43,347 nucleotides of DNA, taken from positions 1-43,347 of the forward strand of contig JACUTW010000014.1 in the NCBI GenBank assembly GCA_014859605.1. The letters are read 5' to 3'. Origin of the DNA: Desulfuromonadales bacterium (lineage in GTDB: Bacteria > Desulfobacterota > Desulfuromonadia > Desulfuromonadales > UBA2197). Positions 16,798 to 26,665 of the stretch are shown piece by piece. Each line of letters begins with the position of its first letter. Positions within the stretch are counted from its first letter, which is position 1. Both the position numbers and the translations under genes were made by a program. The notes under the pieces are model-generated. The model searched no databases. It worked only from the letters and a program-made list of their open reading frames with translations, and had not been told where the DNA came from.

Positions 16798-17780
16798 AGA
16801 ATCTTTCCACGCCGCAAACCTTTGTTGTCCCCTACGGCCTGCCGGTAACGCGCCTCGATCTCTTCCTGACGGAACAGTTGCCGGAACTGACACGCTCGCA
16901 ACTGAAACGCTTGATTGAACAGGAGCAGATTCTCGTCGACAATCAACCGGCCAAAGTCGGGGAGAAGCTCAAGGGGGGCGAAACAATCTGCGTCACCTTC
17001 CCCGCCGTCCGCGCCACCGAGGTCGTTGCCCAGGAGTTGCCGCTACAGGTTCTTTACGAAGACCCGCACCTTATTGTCATTAATAAACCGGCCGGACTGG
17101 TGGTTCATCCCGCACCGGGACACAGCGAGGGGACCCTGGTTAACGCCCTTCTCCATCACTGTCACGATCTCGCCGGCATCGGCGGCGAACTCCGCCCCGG
17201 CATCGTCCATCGCCTCGATAAAGATACCTCGGGGGTGATGATGGCGACCAAGGATGACCCAAGTCATCTGCGCCTCGCCGAACAGTTTCAGGTCCACTCG
17301 ATCACCCGCCGTTATGTCGCTCTGGTGCATGGCCTGTTAGGCAAGGACGTCGGCCGGGTCGATTGCCCGATCGGCCGGCATCCGCTGGAACGCAAGAAGA
17401 TGAGCGGCAAGTGTCGCAACGGCCGGCGCGCCGTCACCCACTGGCAGGTTCTGCAGCGCTTCCCTGATGACCGTTTGACCCTGGTCGAATTAAATCTTGA
17501 AACCGGCCGGACGCATCAAATCCGCGTTCACTTTGCCGAGATGAACTTTCCCCTGGTCGGCGACCCTCTCTACGGTAAAAGCAGCCGCATCAAAGAACTG
17601 AAGGATGGGGAGCTGCGCACCTTGTTGTCGTCCCTGGGTCGCCAGGCGCTGCACGCCAGGATTCTTGGCTTCACCCATCCGATCAGCGGCGATTATATGG
17701 AATTTGAGTCCCCTTTGCCGGATGATCTCCAGATTATTTTGACCTATCTGCACAAGAAATATCGGGACAACGACGCTTAA
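16791..17780 (+). CDS. rluD: RluD-type 23S rRNA pseudouridine synthase, probable CTG start
   Basis: An N-terminal S4 RNA-binding domain (TRLDLFLTEQLPELTRSQLKR) is followed by the RluA-family catalytic domain with VIHRLDKDTSG-type motif (here GIVHRLDKDTSG, catalytic Asp near residue 143) and TGRTHQIRVHF. It should isomerise uridines in helix 69 of 23S rRNA. The start is odd: the frame opens after a stop at 16734 and contains no ATG, GTG or TTG before TTG 16878, yet the S4 domain clearly begins before 16878. CTG 16791, overlapping the stop of the upstream gene, is the best candidate and gives 329 aa. The track's 300-aa version would cut off the beginning of S4. Confidence 0.88.
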   Translation: MVENLSTPQTFVVPYGLPVTRLDLFLTEQLPELTRSQLKRLIEQEQILVDNQPAKVGEKLKGGETICVTFPAVRATEVVAQELPLQVLYEDPHLIVINKPAGLVVHPAPGHSEGTLVNALLHHCHDLAGIGGELRPGIVHRLDKDTSGVMMATKDDPSHLRLAEQFQVHSITRRYVALVHGLLGKDVGRVDCPIGRHPLERKKMSGKCRNGRRAVTHWQVLQRFPDDRLTLVELNLETGRTHQIRVHFAEMNFPLVGDPLYGKSSRIKELKDGELRTLLSSLGRQALHARILGFTHPISGDYMEFESPLPDDLQIILTYLHKKYRDNDA

Positions 17781-17805
17781 GCACGAATTGTTTCAGGAGA
17801 ATGAC

Positions 17806-18606
17806 ATGAAGATTGCTCGGCAGGGGAAGATCAACTATTTGCAGCCGGACTGGGCTGACAGTAAAACGATTCAGGCTGGTTTCACCACCCGCAACGGCGG
17901 GGTGAGCCGGGCGCCTTACAACTCCCTGAACCTCGGTCTCAACACCGAAGATCACCGGGCCAATGTCGAAGGGAATCGCTCCACGGTCGTGCGCGCCTTT
18001 GACCTGCAGCCGCACATGCTTTTGACCGTGCAGCAGAGCCACGGTAATAATATTCTGGTGATTAACGAACCGAACCACGATCTGTCCCACTTCCAAAGCG
18101 TCGAATGTGATGCGATCGTCACCAATCAGCCCGGCATCATGCTCGGCATTCTCGTCGCCGATTGCTATCCGGTCCTCCTCTTCGATCCGATCCAGCGGGT
18201 CGCCGCCGTCGTTCATGTCGGCTGGCGCGGCGCCGCCAACGGCATCCTCCCCAAGACGATCGCCTGTCTGTTCAATGATTTCAGCGTCAACCCTGCCGAC
18301 CTCAAAGCCGCTATCGGCCCCGGTATCGGCGCGCATCGCTACGAAGTCGACCGGCCGGTCCGCGACGCCTTTCGCAGCGGCACCGACAACTGGAGCCAGA
18401 TCGCCAAAGAGACCGAACTCGGCAAATGGCACCTCGATCTCCGGCGCGCCTGTGAACTCCAGCTCGCCGCTGCCGGGCTGCCATCGGCACAGGTCGATGT
18501 GGTCGAGGAGGACACCTGTTGTCACCGCGAACTCTTCTTTTCCTTTCGGCGCGACAATGGCCAGACCGGAAGACAGATGGGGTTTGTCCTGATTCCGGAG
18601 GAGTAA
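17806..18606 (+). CDS. pgeF: PgeF/YfiH family (peptidoglycan editing factor, laccase-domain purine nucleosidase)
   Basis: The product is 266 aa from ATG 17806, which has AGGAG at 17795-17799; the track's upstream start at 17788 has no such support. The DUF152 fold is clear: GFTTRNGGVSRAPYNSLNLG at the N-terminus and the zinc/catalytic triad H79 (QQSHGN), C120 (VADCYPVLL) and H137 (VHVGWRG). Homologues are described both as purine nucleoside phosphorylase/adenosine deaminase-like enzymes and, in E. coli, as an editing factor that prevents misincorporation of L-Ser into peptidoglycan. It follows the pseudouridine synthase by 25 bp, a pairing common in Proteobacteria, and likely shares its transcript. 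Confidence 0.92.
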   Translation: MKIARQGKINYLQPDWADSKTIQAGFTTRNGGVSRAPYNSLNLGLNTEDHRANVEGNRSTVVRAFDLQPHMLLTVQQSHGNNILVINEPNHDLSHFQSVECDAIVTNQPGIMLGILVADCYPVLLFDPIQRVAAVVHVGWRGAANGILPKTIACLFNDFSVNPADLKAAIGPGIGAHRYEVDRPVRDAFRSGTDNWSQIAKETELGKWHLDLRRACELQLAAAGLPSAQVDVVEEDTCCHRELFFSFRRDNGQTGRQMGFVLIPEE

Positions 18607-18673
18607 GGGGGGACAGGATGGTTAACCGAAAAAACTGTCGCGCTCTTCAGGCAGCGCCGCATGGAGGGGGATT

Positions 18674-20881
18674 ATGCTCAGGAAAAAATCACTTCTTATT
18701 ACCGGACTGATTACACTCAGCGCCTTGGGCGCACTGACCCTGCTGGTGACAGCGCCTTCCTGGTCGTCACCAGCCCTGCTCTTCGTCAGCAGCACTGCGC
18801 CGGAAAATCTCCCGACAGCAGGGTATGACCTCACCCTGCACGGGAGCGGTTTTTCCCAGGAAACTCGTCTCTGGCTCGTCCCTGAACATTCGATCCGCAC
18901 CGCCATCACCGCCACCCTTGAAACCTTTGGGTCTCCCTACCAATTTGTCAGCCGTGACGACCGCCTGTATGTCGCCAATGGCGCACGGGGGTTTTTTATC
19001 GTCCAAGGGGTGCAATCCCTTGTCCCGAGGATCAGTGGCAACCTGGAGAGCGGCGGACAGGGCTTAGAAGTCGCCCTGCACCGGGATACGGCGCTGTTGG
19101 CGGCAGGCAATAACGGCCTGCAGCTTATCGATATTCGTGACGATAGCAACCCGCAACTTCTGTCCGCTCTCAACGCCCTCGCGCCCGCCCTCAGTGTCGT
19201 CAACAGCGCTTCCATCGTTTATGTCGCCCGTGGGAAATCCGGGGTGGAGATCGTTGATATTGCTGATCCGCGCCATCCCCGGCGCCTCGGAGTGCTGCCG
19301 GATTTGCCGGCAGCCTACAAGCTGGCGATTAACGGCAATATCCTGGTAATCTCCACCACTGATGGCGGCTGGCTATACGACATCAGCCAACCGACACAAC
19401 CGCGGCGCCTGGCGGCACTGCCGGTGCCGGGGGGGAACAATACCGTCATGGTCCGCTGGGAAGAGACGCTGTACTGGGCCACGAAAAGTGCGGAAGGGGG
19501 GCGCCTTTATGCTCTCGACATCAGCCGGCCGTTCGCACCGCGCTTGTTGCGCAGCGTCCCTTTAAGCGGCACCCCTCTCGGCATCAGTTGCAATGCAGAG
19601 CAACTTGCCGTGGCTCTGGGAAGCTATGGGGTCCAACTCTTTTCTCTCCAGGAGCCACAGCTGACGGCAAGCAGCAGCATTGCTGCCAAGGGCCGGAGCA
19701 ACTACGCTCTCTTTCTCGGCAGCGACCTCTGGATTGCGGATAGTAGTGGCGAATTACTCCGTCTTGACCAGGAAAAGGGCAAAGCGCTGACAACTTCCCC
19801 CCTCCTTCCCAACCTCTCCCAACGGATTAACCCGATCGTTACGCCACAGCTCTTCTCTTTCGGCGACAGGAAAAAGATCTCACTCTTTGATCACTGGAAT
19901 GAGACCGCACCGGTCCTCCTGGCACAACTGCCGGTCACCGGACTCGCGCAACAATACCTGAGCGCAGACCAGCAAACGCTCTGGCTGGCGACGCGCGACA
20001 AGGCCACCGCCACTACGGGAAAACTCCTTAGCGTCGACATCTCGCTGCCGCATGCGCCGAGAATGACCGGCCAAATCTCTTTTCCTCACGCCCCGGTGAT
20101 CATTGGCGAGTATGGCACGACCTTAGTCATCACCAGCCAGACCTCGGGTCAACCGCTGATCGACAAAAGAACCGACCGCTTGGACTCTCTGCACTTTATC
20201 GATATCTCGCAGCCAGAGAGTCCGATCCTTGCTTCCACTTATGACCTCGGAGACAGCAGTACCGGAATCAGCCTGACAGAGAGCTCCATTGTTCTCATGC
20301 AAACCGACGGGCTCTTGCGGGTGATCGATATCAGCGCAACGGAGGCGCCAAAGGAAGTGGGGACTTTGCAGATGCCCTGGCTGCACACGGCCGCCTGGGC
20401 GGGACGCGTCAATATTGTCGTAAAAGATGATGTGGCATTTGTTTCTTCATCTTTGGGAAAGATCTTCCTGATCGATCTGCATGATCAGCAGCGGCCCGAA
20501 TATCTTGGCGACTTCACTTTTCCGGCGCCGGTGCGCACGCTGTTACTCAGCGATCACCTCCTCCTTGTTGAGCTCAACAAAGAAGGCTTGCTGATCTTCG
20601 ATCTGAAAGAGAGCCGGGCGCCGGCAATCCTCGGGACCATCCCCCTCCCCGGTCGTTTCCATCGCCTGACCGTCCAGGGGGGAAAGATCTGGTACACCCA
20701 TGACGACAGCAATGGACTCTATTCCCTACCCCTGCCGCGGCGCCTGCAAAACTCAGACACAGATCACGACCAAATCATCGCCCACCTCGCACAATCGCCA
20801 CCACCGGGTCCTTACCGCTTATGGCTGACCGACAAGGGGAAGAATCTTCTGGTTCCGGGCGTCTCCTGGCACAGTCGCTAA
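18674..20881 (+). CDS. Exported LVIVD-repeat beta-propeller protein
   Basis: The product is 735 aa. An N-terminal hydrophobic segment (SLLITGLITLSALGALTLLV) acts as signal peptide or anchor, followed by a short IPT/TIG-like strand region (YDLTLHGSGFSQETRLWLV). The rest is a run of LVIVD-type repeats, each with a D(I/L)-x4-P core: I count nine, among them DIADPRHPRRLG, DISQPTQPRRLA, DISRPFAPRLLR, DISQPESPILAS and DLKESRAPAILG. Such repeats fold as beta-propellers, usually outside the cytoplasm. GGAGGGGG precedes ATG 18674. It is convergent with the receptor gene, 16 bp away. No catalytic residues are recognisable; a binding or scaffold role at the envelope is inferred from context. Confidence 0.82.
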   Translation: MLRKKSLLITGLITLSALGALTLLVTAPSWSSPALLFVSSTAPENLPTAGYDLTLHGSGFSQETRLWLVPEHSIRTAITATLETFGSPYQFVSRDDRLYVANGARGFFIVQGVQSLVPRISGNLESGGQGLEVALHRDTALLAAGNNGLQLIDIRDDSNPQLLSALNALAPALSVVNSASIVYVARGKSGVEIVDIADPRHPRRLGVLPDLPAAYKLAINGNILVISTTDGGWLYDISQPTQPRRLAALPVPGGNNTVMVRWEETLYWATKSAEGGRLYALDISRPFAPRLLRSVPLSGTPLGISCNAEQLAVALGSYGVQLFSLQEPQLTASSSIAAKGRSNYALFLGSDLWIADSSGELLRLDQEKGKALTTSPLLPNLSQRINPIVTPQLFSFGDRKKISLFDHWNETAPVLLAQLPVTGLAQQYLSADQQTLWLATRDKATATTGKLLSVDISLPHAPRMTGQISFPHAPVIIGEYGTTLVITSQTSGQPLIDKRTDRLDSLHFIDISQPESPILASTYDLGDSSTGISLTESSIVLMQTDGLLRVIDISATEAPKEVGTLQMPWLHTAAWAGRVNIVVKDDVAFVSSSLGKIFLIDLHDQQRPEYLGDFTFPAPVRTLLLSDHLLLVELNKEGLLIFDLKESRAPAILGTIPLPGRFHRLTVQGGKIWYTHDDSNGLYSLPLPRRLQNSDTDHDQIIAHLAQSPPPGPYRLWLTDKGKNLLVPGVSWHSR

Positions 20882-20897
20882 GCAAAACCGGCAGGGC

Positions 20898-23369
20898 TTA
20901 AAAATCGTAGGCGACTCCGGCCCAAAACTGTCGACCCATCTCATAAGTGGTTGTGGAACCGCCGGTTTGGATACGGGAATTAAAGACGTTATTGACTTCG
21001 AGGGAAAAGCCCAGCGCCTGTTGGCGATAGACCGGGGTGCTCCAGCCGAGTTTCCAGTCAAAGATCACCTTGCCGGAATGCTTGATCTCTTCGTAGACCG
21101 CGACTTCATCAAGATTGTCAGTTTTACGAATTTCTCGATAACCACTGCGATAGCGACTGAGATTAGTAAAGGTGAAACGGGACGGAAGCTCTGCGATCCA
21201 TATCAAGTTAACGATAATCGGTCGATTCTGGGCCAGAGCCGGAAGGTCGCGCTTGTAAATTAATTGATTGTTGTACCAGACCTTTTCGCTGACATCTTCC
21301 CTCTCCAGTTGAACATCATAGTCCCCATTTGTTGTGGTAGTCTCCTGCCAAGACGCATTGAATCCGAGAAAATAGCGCATCCATTTCCGTTGCCAAGCGA
21401 GGCTGTACCGCTCATGGTGACTTCGTCCCAAGTTGTTCAACGTATAATATTGGAGTCCATCCGATTGCATGGGCGAGTAAGTACGGGAAAATTCGTCGCG
21501 TCCCTCACGACGCAGGTATTTAAGGTTGAGAATTCCGCCCGCCACTCTTTGCTCTAACCCCACCGAGAATTCGTCGGCATAAGGGGTGTCAAGTTTGGAA
21601 AAACGGGTAACGTTCGGGCCCTGAACTGAGGCCGTTTCCCATGGTCGCGGCTGCTTATTGTCTGAATTTCTGCTTTCCGTGCGATAGGGAACCTTGACTT
21701 CGCGCAATTTATAGGTCAGCAGTGTGGTCCCGTAATAACGATTTGCTCCGACACTGAGGGTCGTTGCGCCACTGCCGAAGACGTCATAGCTCGCGAGAAA
21801 GCGCGGCGCAAGGTTCGCCTGCTGCATCAGATCATTATAATCGAAGCGCAGACCGGGACGGAGTTCAAGCCTCCGAAAGCGAAGGAGATCCTCCCCGTGC
21901 AGGCCGATCTGCTGGATAACGGCTTGACTCTTTCCGGCGGGATAAATCTTTCTATCATGAAAAAACTGATCGCCCTCAGCACAATCGAAGGTGTTACCGT
22001 TGCAAAGGATATCAGGTGCCAGAGAGTCGAGGGAATTTACGCTTTCATCATTATTGATATCTCTGAGAGGACGGTATTCGTAGGTTGCCTTTAATCGTTC
22101 AAAACTACCCAGAGTGCGATTGAGGTCGATGCCGGTGGTTAGTTCGTGCCGAATCGTTCCGGTCAAGATTGGATCGAGACGCAGGACGCTCTTCAAATCA
22201 TAACTTTCCTGTATCTTTTCAACTGTTCCAAATCCCCCTTCACTACTATATTCAGATCCTAACAGTCGCCCCCAATCCTTGCTGTTGGTCGCGGTCCAGA
22301 GACGAAAATGTTGCGGCCCACTGCGAAGATTTGTGCTATGGCGATAAGCACCCGTTAGCTCCAGTTCCCCGCGAGAGAAAGCGTGCTGCCACTCCCCTTG
22401 CAAGGCAAGTCCCTCCATCTTCACTTCATAGTCGCTGTCCTTGACATTTTTCAGAAAGAGTTTTTCTCGATAAGGGGTGCTGCTTATGCTGAATTCGAGC
22501 CGATCATCGTCCGTGACGTCGTTAACATATTTGATAAAGTAACTCTGTTGTTGCCGCTGTTGGGTCTTCGTGCCAAGAAAGTAAGGGAGTGGAATGCGCG
22601 AATCGAGTTGATGCCAGGAAGCAAGGACTCCACTTTTTTCCGTCAACGGGAAAGAAAGGGTCGCACCATAATCATTCTTGGTGAATTTTGGTTGTAAACT
22701 TTGATGACCACCGGAGTTAAATTCGTCTTGATTCTGACCAGAAATATGAAATCTGGTCCACTGATGACGAGTGGTGCGATAGGAAAGATGTCCTTCAACC
22801 TCGCAGCCGGGGTCACGGGTCGTCGCCTCGATGACACCACCAGCGAAGTTGCCAAAACGGGCGGGGACATTGCTGTCGTAAATGGTGACATTTTCAATCA
22901 AGTCACTATGAAGAAATCGCTCTTGAGGATGCCCTGGGGTATCGTTGAGAATGTCCTTTGTCCCTGCCGCGGGGTCAACAAGATTATTGTTGGCAACACC
23001 ATCGACCAGGAAGTTGTTTTGATAAACCTTCCCGCCGGAGATGGAAATGGTTGGCGGGAGGATCTCTCCACCGCTTTTGGCGCTATTGTAATCTTCACTC
23101 AGCTGGAGACCGGGGAGGAGGCGCAACTGCTCGTTGAGGCTGCCGTTACCACTGGGGAGGTGTTGAATAACTTTTCGCTCAAGGGAAGAATCTTGTGCAG
23201 ATGGAGATTCGCTGCTGCCGACGACAATGACCGGCGCCAAAACTTCCACCCCGGCGGCGGACGGGACGGTCAGGTCATCCTCCGCAAAAACGAGAGGAGA
23301 CCAGAAGAACAGACCGACCCCGGAGAGTGCCGCCAATAACACGGCAGAGTGAATACGCAACGGGATCAC
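20898..23369 (-). CDS. TonB-dependent outer-membrane receptor
   Basis: The product is 823 aa. A signal peptide ends near LVFA-29, then VLAPVIVVGSSES may be the TonB box. The plug domain follows (LNEQLRLLPGLQLSED, then VYQNNFLVDGVANNN and DSNVPARFGNFAGGVIEATTRD), and the remainder is the 22-strand barrel ending in the typical C-terminal phenylalanine (GRQFWAGVAYDF). The plug looks closer to carbohydrate/peptide-type receptors than to siderophore ones, but the substrate cannot be read. The GTG start overlaps the stop of the upstream lipoprotein gene by one base (TAGTG), so translation is coupled. Base composition is visibly more AT-rich than flanking housekeeping genes. Confidence 0.87.
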   Translation of the reverse strand: MIPLRIHSAVLLAALSGVGLFFWSPLVFAEDDLTVPSAAGVEVLAPVIVVGSSESPSAQDSSLERKVIQHLPSGNGSLNEQLRLLPGLQLSEDYNSAKSGGEILPPTISISGGKVYQNNFLVDGVANNNLVDPAAGTKDILNDTPGHPQERFLHSDLIENVTIYDSNVPARFGNFAGGVIEATTRDPGCEVEGHLSYRTTRHQWTRFHISGQNQDEFNSGGHQSLQPKFTKNDYGATLSFPLTEKSGVLASWHQLDSRIPLPYFLGTKTQQRQQQSYFIKYVNDVTDDDRLEFSISSTPYREKLFLKNVKDSDYEVKMEGLALQGEWQHAFSRGELELTGAYRHSTNLRSGPQHFRLWTATNSKDWGRLLGSEYSSEGGFGTVEKIQESYDLKSVLRLDPILTGTIRHELTTGIDLNRTLGSFERLKATYEYRPLRDINNDESVNSLDSLAPDILCNGNTFDCAEGDQFFHDRKIYPAGKSQAVIQQIGLHGEDLLRFRRLELRPGLRFDYNDLMQQANLAPRFLASYDVFGSGATTLSVGANRYYGTTLLTYKLREVKVPYRTESRNSDNKQPRPWETASVQGPNVTRFSKLDTPYADEFSVGLEQRVAGGILNLKYLRREGRDEFSRTYSPMQSDGLQYYTLNNLGRSHHERYSLAWQRKWMRYFLGFNASWQETTTTNGDYDVQLEREDVSEKVWYNNQLIYKRDLPALAQNRPIIVNLIWIAELPSRFTFTNLSRYRSGYREIRKTDNLDEVAVYEEIKHSGKVIFDWKLGWSTPVYRQQALGFSLEVNNVFNSRIQTGGSTTTYEMGRQFWAGVAYDF

Positions 23370-26300
23370 TATAATCTGTCATCGAAGAGGGGGCGAAAAT
23401 CTTGGCTATCCAGGATCCCGTCGCCATCACTGTCGTCATCCATGATTAAACCGGAGGCGGCAATCTCCTCAGTGCTCGCCAGCGGGTTGAAGAAATCCGG
23501 CATGCCATCCCCATCGCTGTCGATACTGGCAACCCAGGTGTCAGGGAAATCGTCACGATCGATGTAAGCGTTAGCCAAGGTCTGTATGGCCTGATTGCGC
23601 TCGGACGTAAATTCGAGGGACAAAGCCAGCGCCAAAGCCTTCTCGTACTCATGGACTACGGCATAGGTCGTAATGATGTTGAGAAACTTCTTGAGTTGGG
23701 TGGCAACAACAGCAATTTGGCGAGAACTTTCCTGGGCGGCAGTCACGGCATTCAGCGCATCACTATGATAACCCGCGCGATCGAGATAAAGGGCGGCTCG
23801 CAGCAGGTAGTCACATTCCTTGACAGCAAGAGCATCATTGACCGTACCCGCCGTGTGGATCTGCTGAGCCCATGACTGGAAGGAGAGTGCGGTCGAACGG
23901 ACGCCAAGATTATCTCCGACCTCCTCGTACGATTTGACCAGCTTTTCATAAAGTTGCGCGGCGTATTCTTCCGCGCCGAGACCAGGAGTCACATTGGCCC
24001 GATAGTGTGCGGGGTCAGCATCGGCGAGCCTTTTAGCGTCATCCAACAGGGTCAATGCTGTTACCGTCTCCTCATGGTTGTGATAGCCAAGAGCGATATC
24101 GGCTAGAGCGGTCACGACATAGGGATCGTCCGCTATGGCTTTTTGAGCCGACTGTAAAAGCTCTTTTGCCTTATCGACATCTGCCATTTGCGCATAAAGC
24201 TCAGCCACTCTGACGTAACCATTGCTGATTCTGTCCAGATTATTACTCAGGGTCATGCCATCAAGTATATCCTTGGCCTTTTCCAGCGCTTGACGCGCTT
24301 CGTTGAAACGGCCGTTGTTGATCAGCACCTGGCCGATATAAGGTCTGCTGCTGTTAAAATAGGTCAAAAGATCGATACGGTCTTCGTCCTTGGGGACATA
24401 GGAGCTGTTGTCAACGATACTGAAGGCTGTATCCATGAAGCCCTGCAGGGCTTCATATGTCGCAACCAATTTGAAAGCTTTGCTTTGATCGGTCGTGCCA
24501 CCGGGGATGGTGTCTGCAAGATCTAAAGCCTCCCCCCTTGCACCGACGCGATACAGAGATTCGACCAAACTGACAACCGGCCCCCAGTATGTCGCCTCGA
24601 CAGAACCTTCAACTTTTCGCAACTCTTGTATTTTGTAAAAGACCTCCACAACCTTCGTGCCATTGCCGAGATCGGCGTAACGCTTGGCAGTTTCACTCCA
24701 ATTAAAGATACGAAGTTTATATGTGCCCAAGTAGGGGGGGGTCAGTCCAGAGTAATGGTCCATCTTCTCAATAAGGGGGGTAGCAGCTTCAAGGTCACCG
24801 TCAGCAATATAAGCATCCGCGACATTCTTGATGCCGGTAATTAACTTGCCATAAATGATGGCATCACTGGCCAAGGCTTGAGCGATAGCAGCAATATCAC
24901 CGAGAAGACTTTCTGCGTTGAGCAGATCGCCAGCCTTACGGTACAACGAGGCCGTTGTTAGGAGATTCGCCACATCTGTGGCACTGGCGCTGGCCTCTCC
25001 TTTGGTGGCAATAACTTTTCGATAGAGATCTCTGGCGAACTCAAGAAATTCCAGCGCTTCCTGCGGGCGATGCGATTTAATCAGCGCATTTGCCAAGGCC
25101 CGGTAAGCATTCGCTTTCGGTTCGCTCTGGATAATCTGGTCGGCAATGATCGCCCGCGTTTCGTCGATTAAGTCGTCGGTGGCTTTTCCTTCGATAATTT
25201 TCAACTGCACTGCATCGTTGATAGCATCATCAAAGACCTGCTTGATCAACTGTTCCGCCTGGAAATAATGGGAGTGATTTGAAATAAAATAGTAAGTATG
25301 GCGTTTCCAATTGTCGTCCCCCAAAGGGGCAAATAGTCGATCTTCTGTATTTAAAAAACCATTTCTAGCCAGTTCGGTAATCAGGGGATCTGTCTCTATG
25401 GCCGCAAGTTTTTTTTCAAAGTTGGCAGAATCAGCCCAAATCACCGATGTGTGCAATTGGTGAATGACGACGACATAACGTGTAATCCGTTGCGAAATCG
25501 GTCCCCCAAGAATTATGACATCACTGCCCGCGGCATTCAGGGTCACTTTTGCCAATAACTCTAGATTTTCTTTATAGATGGGATTATTTTTGAGTTCTGC
25601 AAAGACACCATCATCATTCAATATTATCTTAACGCTCGCAGAAAAAAGATCCATCAACTCTTTTTGTTTGAGTATGGCGGCGGCATCTTCAATCGTTAAG
25701 GCCTCTGATAGAAGTGCTTGCATCTCCGATATGCGCGTCTGTGCGTCCGGGGTGAGGTTGAGAGCTTTAAGGGTATCGATATTACAAGTAGTTTGAGTCG
25801 CAAATAACGGAACCTGCTTGGCCACATTCTCGGCAATAGCAACAAAAGGATTGGCGGTGGGAGTTCTAGATTTTACTTCCCGAGCGATTTGAGTCAGAAG
25901 GAGGGTGCGACGAAGCAAATCAAGATTCGTGTGAGGCTCTGCCACTAAGTTAAACTCAGGAGAAAGGGTCAGCCAATTGCGAAGGAGACTCTCTGCATTC
26001 TCGAATGAAATATTCTGATCCTGTAGCTCCGCAATTAAAGTCGTCAGTGGCGAGACCACAATTTTTGTCACGTCGCCTTTAAAGAGCGCGAGGGGACTGC
26101 GCATCTCCATCCCGGTGAAATCGATCCTTGTAGCGCGGTCGATCCCGCCGACGGCAACCACACTCACACCGACCAAATCCATACCGACTGGCACTTGCAG
26201 GGAAAAATCCCCATTCGAATCTGTCAGGGTGGAACTCTCTACGAGACTCTTGTTCTCCTTGTCGCGCAGCGAAACTCTGGCGTTTTCAATGGGCCCGTCC

Positions 26301-26428
26301 TCAACAACGCCACTGATGAGGAAAAACTTTGCCGACTCAGGGGTTGAGCTATCTCCCCCACATCCCGTGAGACTGACCGTGAGAAAAGCTAAAATACACA
26401 GGAAGGCAAAGCCCTTTATTCTTTTCAT
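23369..26428 (-). CDS. Large TPR lipoprotein with carboxypeptidase-regulatory-like domain and C-terminal calcium-type repeats
   Basis: ATG 26428 is preferred over the track start (26461) because it has GGAG upstream and gives a clean lipoprotein signal, FLTVSLTGC, with C23 as lipidated residue and Gly at +2, predicting outer-membrane sorting. Residues about 35-110 form a carboxypeptidase regulatory-like beta sandwich (SGVVEDGPIENARVSLRD, then TDSNGDFSLQVP). A helical region and many TPR-like units follow (for example EALEFLEFARDLYRKV and KAKELLQSAQKAIADD). The last 50 residues hold two thrombospondin type 3-like calcium motifs, DSDGDGMPDFFNP and DSDGDGILDSQDF. Total 1019 aa. Translation is coupled to the receptor gene, so a role as surface partner of that receptor is likely but unproven. 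Confidence 0.8.
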   Translation of the reverse strand: MKRIKGFAFLCILAFLTVSLTGCGGDSSTPESAKFFLISGVVEDGPIENARVSLRDKENKSLVESSTLTDSNGDFSLQVPVGMDLVGVSVVAVGGIDRATRIDFTGMEMRSPLALFKGDVTKIVVSPLTTLIAELQDQNISFENAESLLRNWLTLSPEFNLVAEPHTNLDLLRRTLLLTQIAREVKSRTPTANPFVAIAENVAKQVPLFATQTTCNIDTLKALNLTPDAQTRISEMQALLSEALTIEDAAAILKQKELMDLFSASVKIILNDDGVFAELKNNPIYKENLELLAKVTLNAAGSDVIILGGPISQRITRYVVVIHQLHTSVIWADSANFEKKLAAIETDPLITELARNGFLNTEDRLFAPLGDDNWKRHTYYFISNHSHYFQAEQLIKQVFDDAINDAVQLKIIEGKATDDLIDETRAIIADQIIQSEPKANAYRALANALIKSHRPQEALEFLEFARDLYRKVIATKGEASASATDVANLLTTASLYRKAGDLLNAESLLGDIAAIAQALASDAIIYGKLITGIKNVADAYIADGDLEAATPLIEKMDHYSGLTPPYLGTYKLRIFNWSETAKRYADLGNGTKVVEVFYKIQELRKVEGSVEATYWGPVVSLVESLYRVGARGEALDLADTIPGGTTDQSKAFKLVATYEALQGFMDTAFSIVDNSSYVPKDEDRIDLLTYFNSSRPYIGQVLINNGRFNEARQALEKAKDILDGMTLSNNLDRISNGYVRVAELYAQMADVDKAKELLQSAQKAIADDPYVVTALADIALGYHNHEETVTALTLLDDAKRLADADPAHYRANVTPGLGAEEYAAQLYEKLVKSYEEVGDNLGVRSTALSFQSWAQQIHTAGTVNDALAVKECDYLLRAALYLDRAGYHSDALNAVTAAQESSRQIAVVATQLKKFLNIITTYAVVHEYEKALALALSLEFTSERNQAIQTLANAYIDRDDFPDTWVASIDSDGDGMPDFFNPLASTEEIAASGLIMDDDSDGDGILDSQDFRPLFDDRL

Positions 26429-26665
26429 GCAGTCGGAACTCCAAATTTTGAGGACACTCAAAGACGAAGCAATTTTTTATGCGGCAACCGTCGGCGGACA
26501 ATGATAACATCAAGCACTGAATACAGATTTAACAATTATTAGGTCAAAATAACTACATCAGAAAAAACTCTTTCAAAATCGCACTATTAAAGACCATAAT
26601 TTACTCTATTTTTCAACAATAAACTCACCTGGCAACGACAATGACACTCTTTACCGCGAGGTTTT
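26429..26665. promoter_or_regulatory. AT-rich divergent intergenic region
   Basis: This 237-bp gap separates the minus-strand lipoprotein-receptor pair from the plus-strand tonB-kinase-regulator operon and must hold both promoters. It is strongly AT-rich between 26500 and 26640. I found no convincing consensus -35/-10 pair and no clear inverted repeat; a binding site for the adjacent response regulator is expected here but not visible. Confidence 0.45.
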
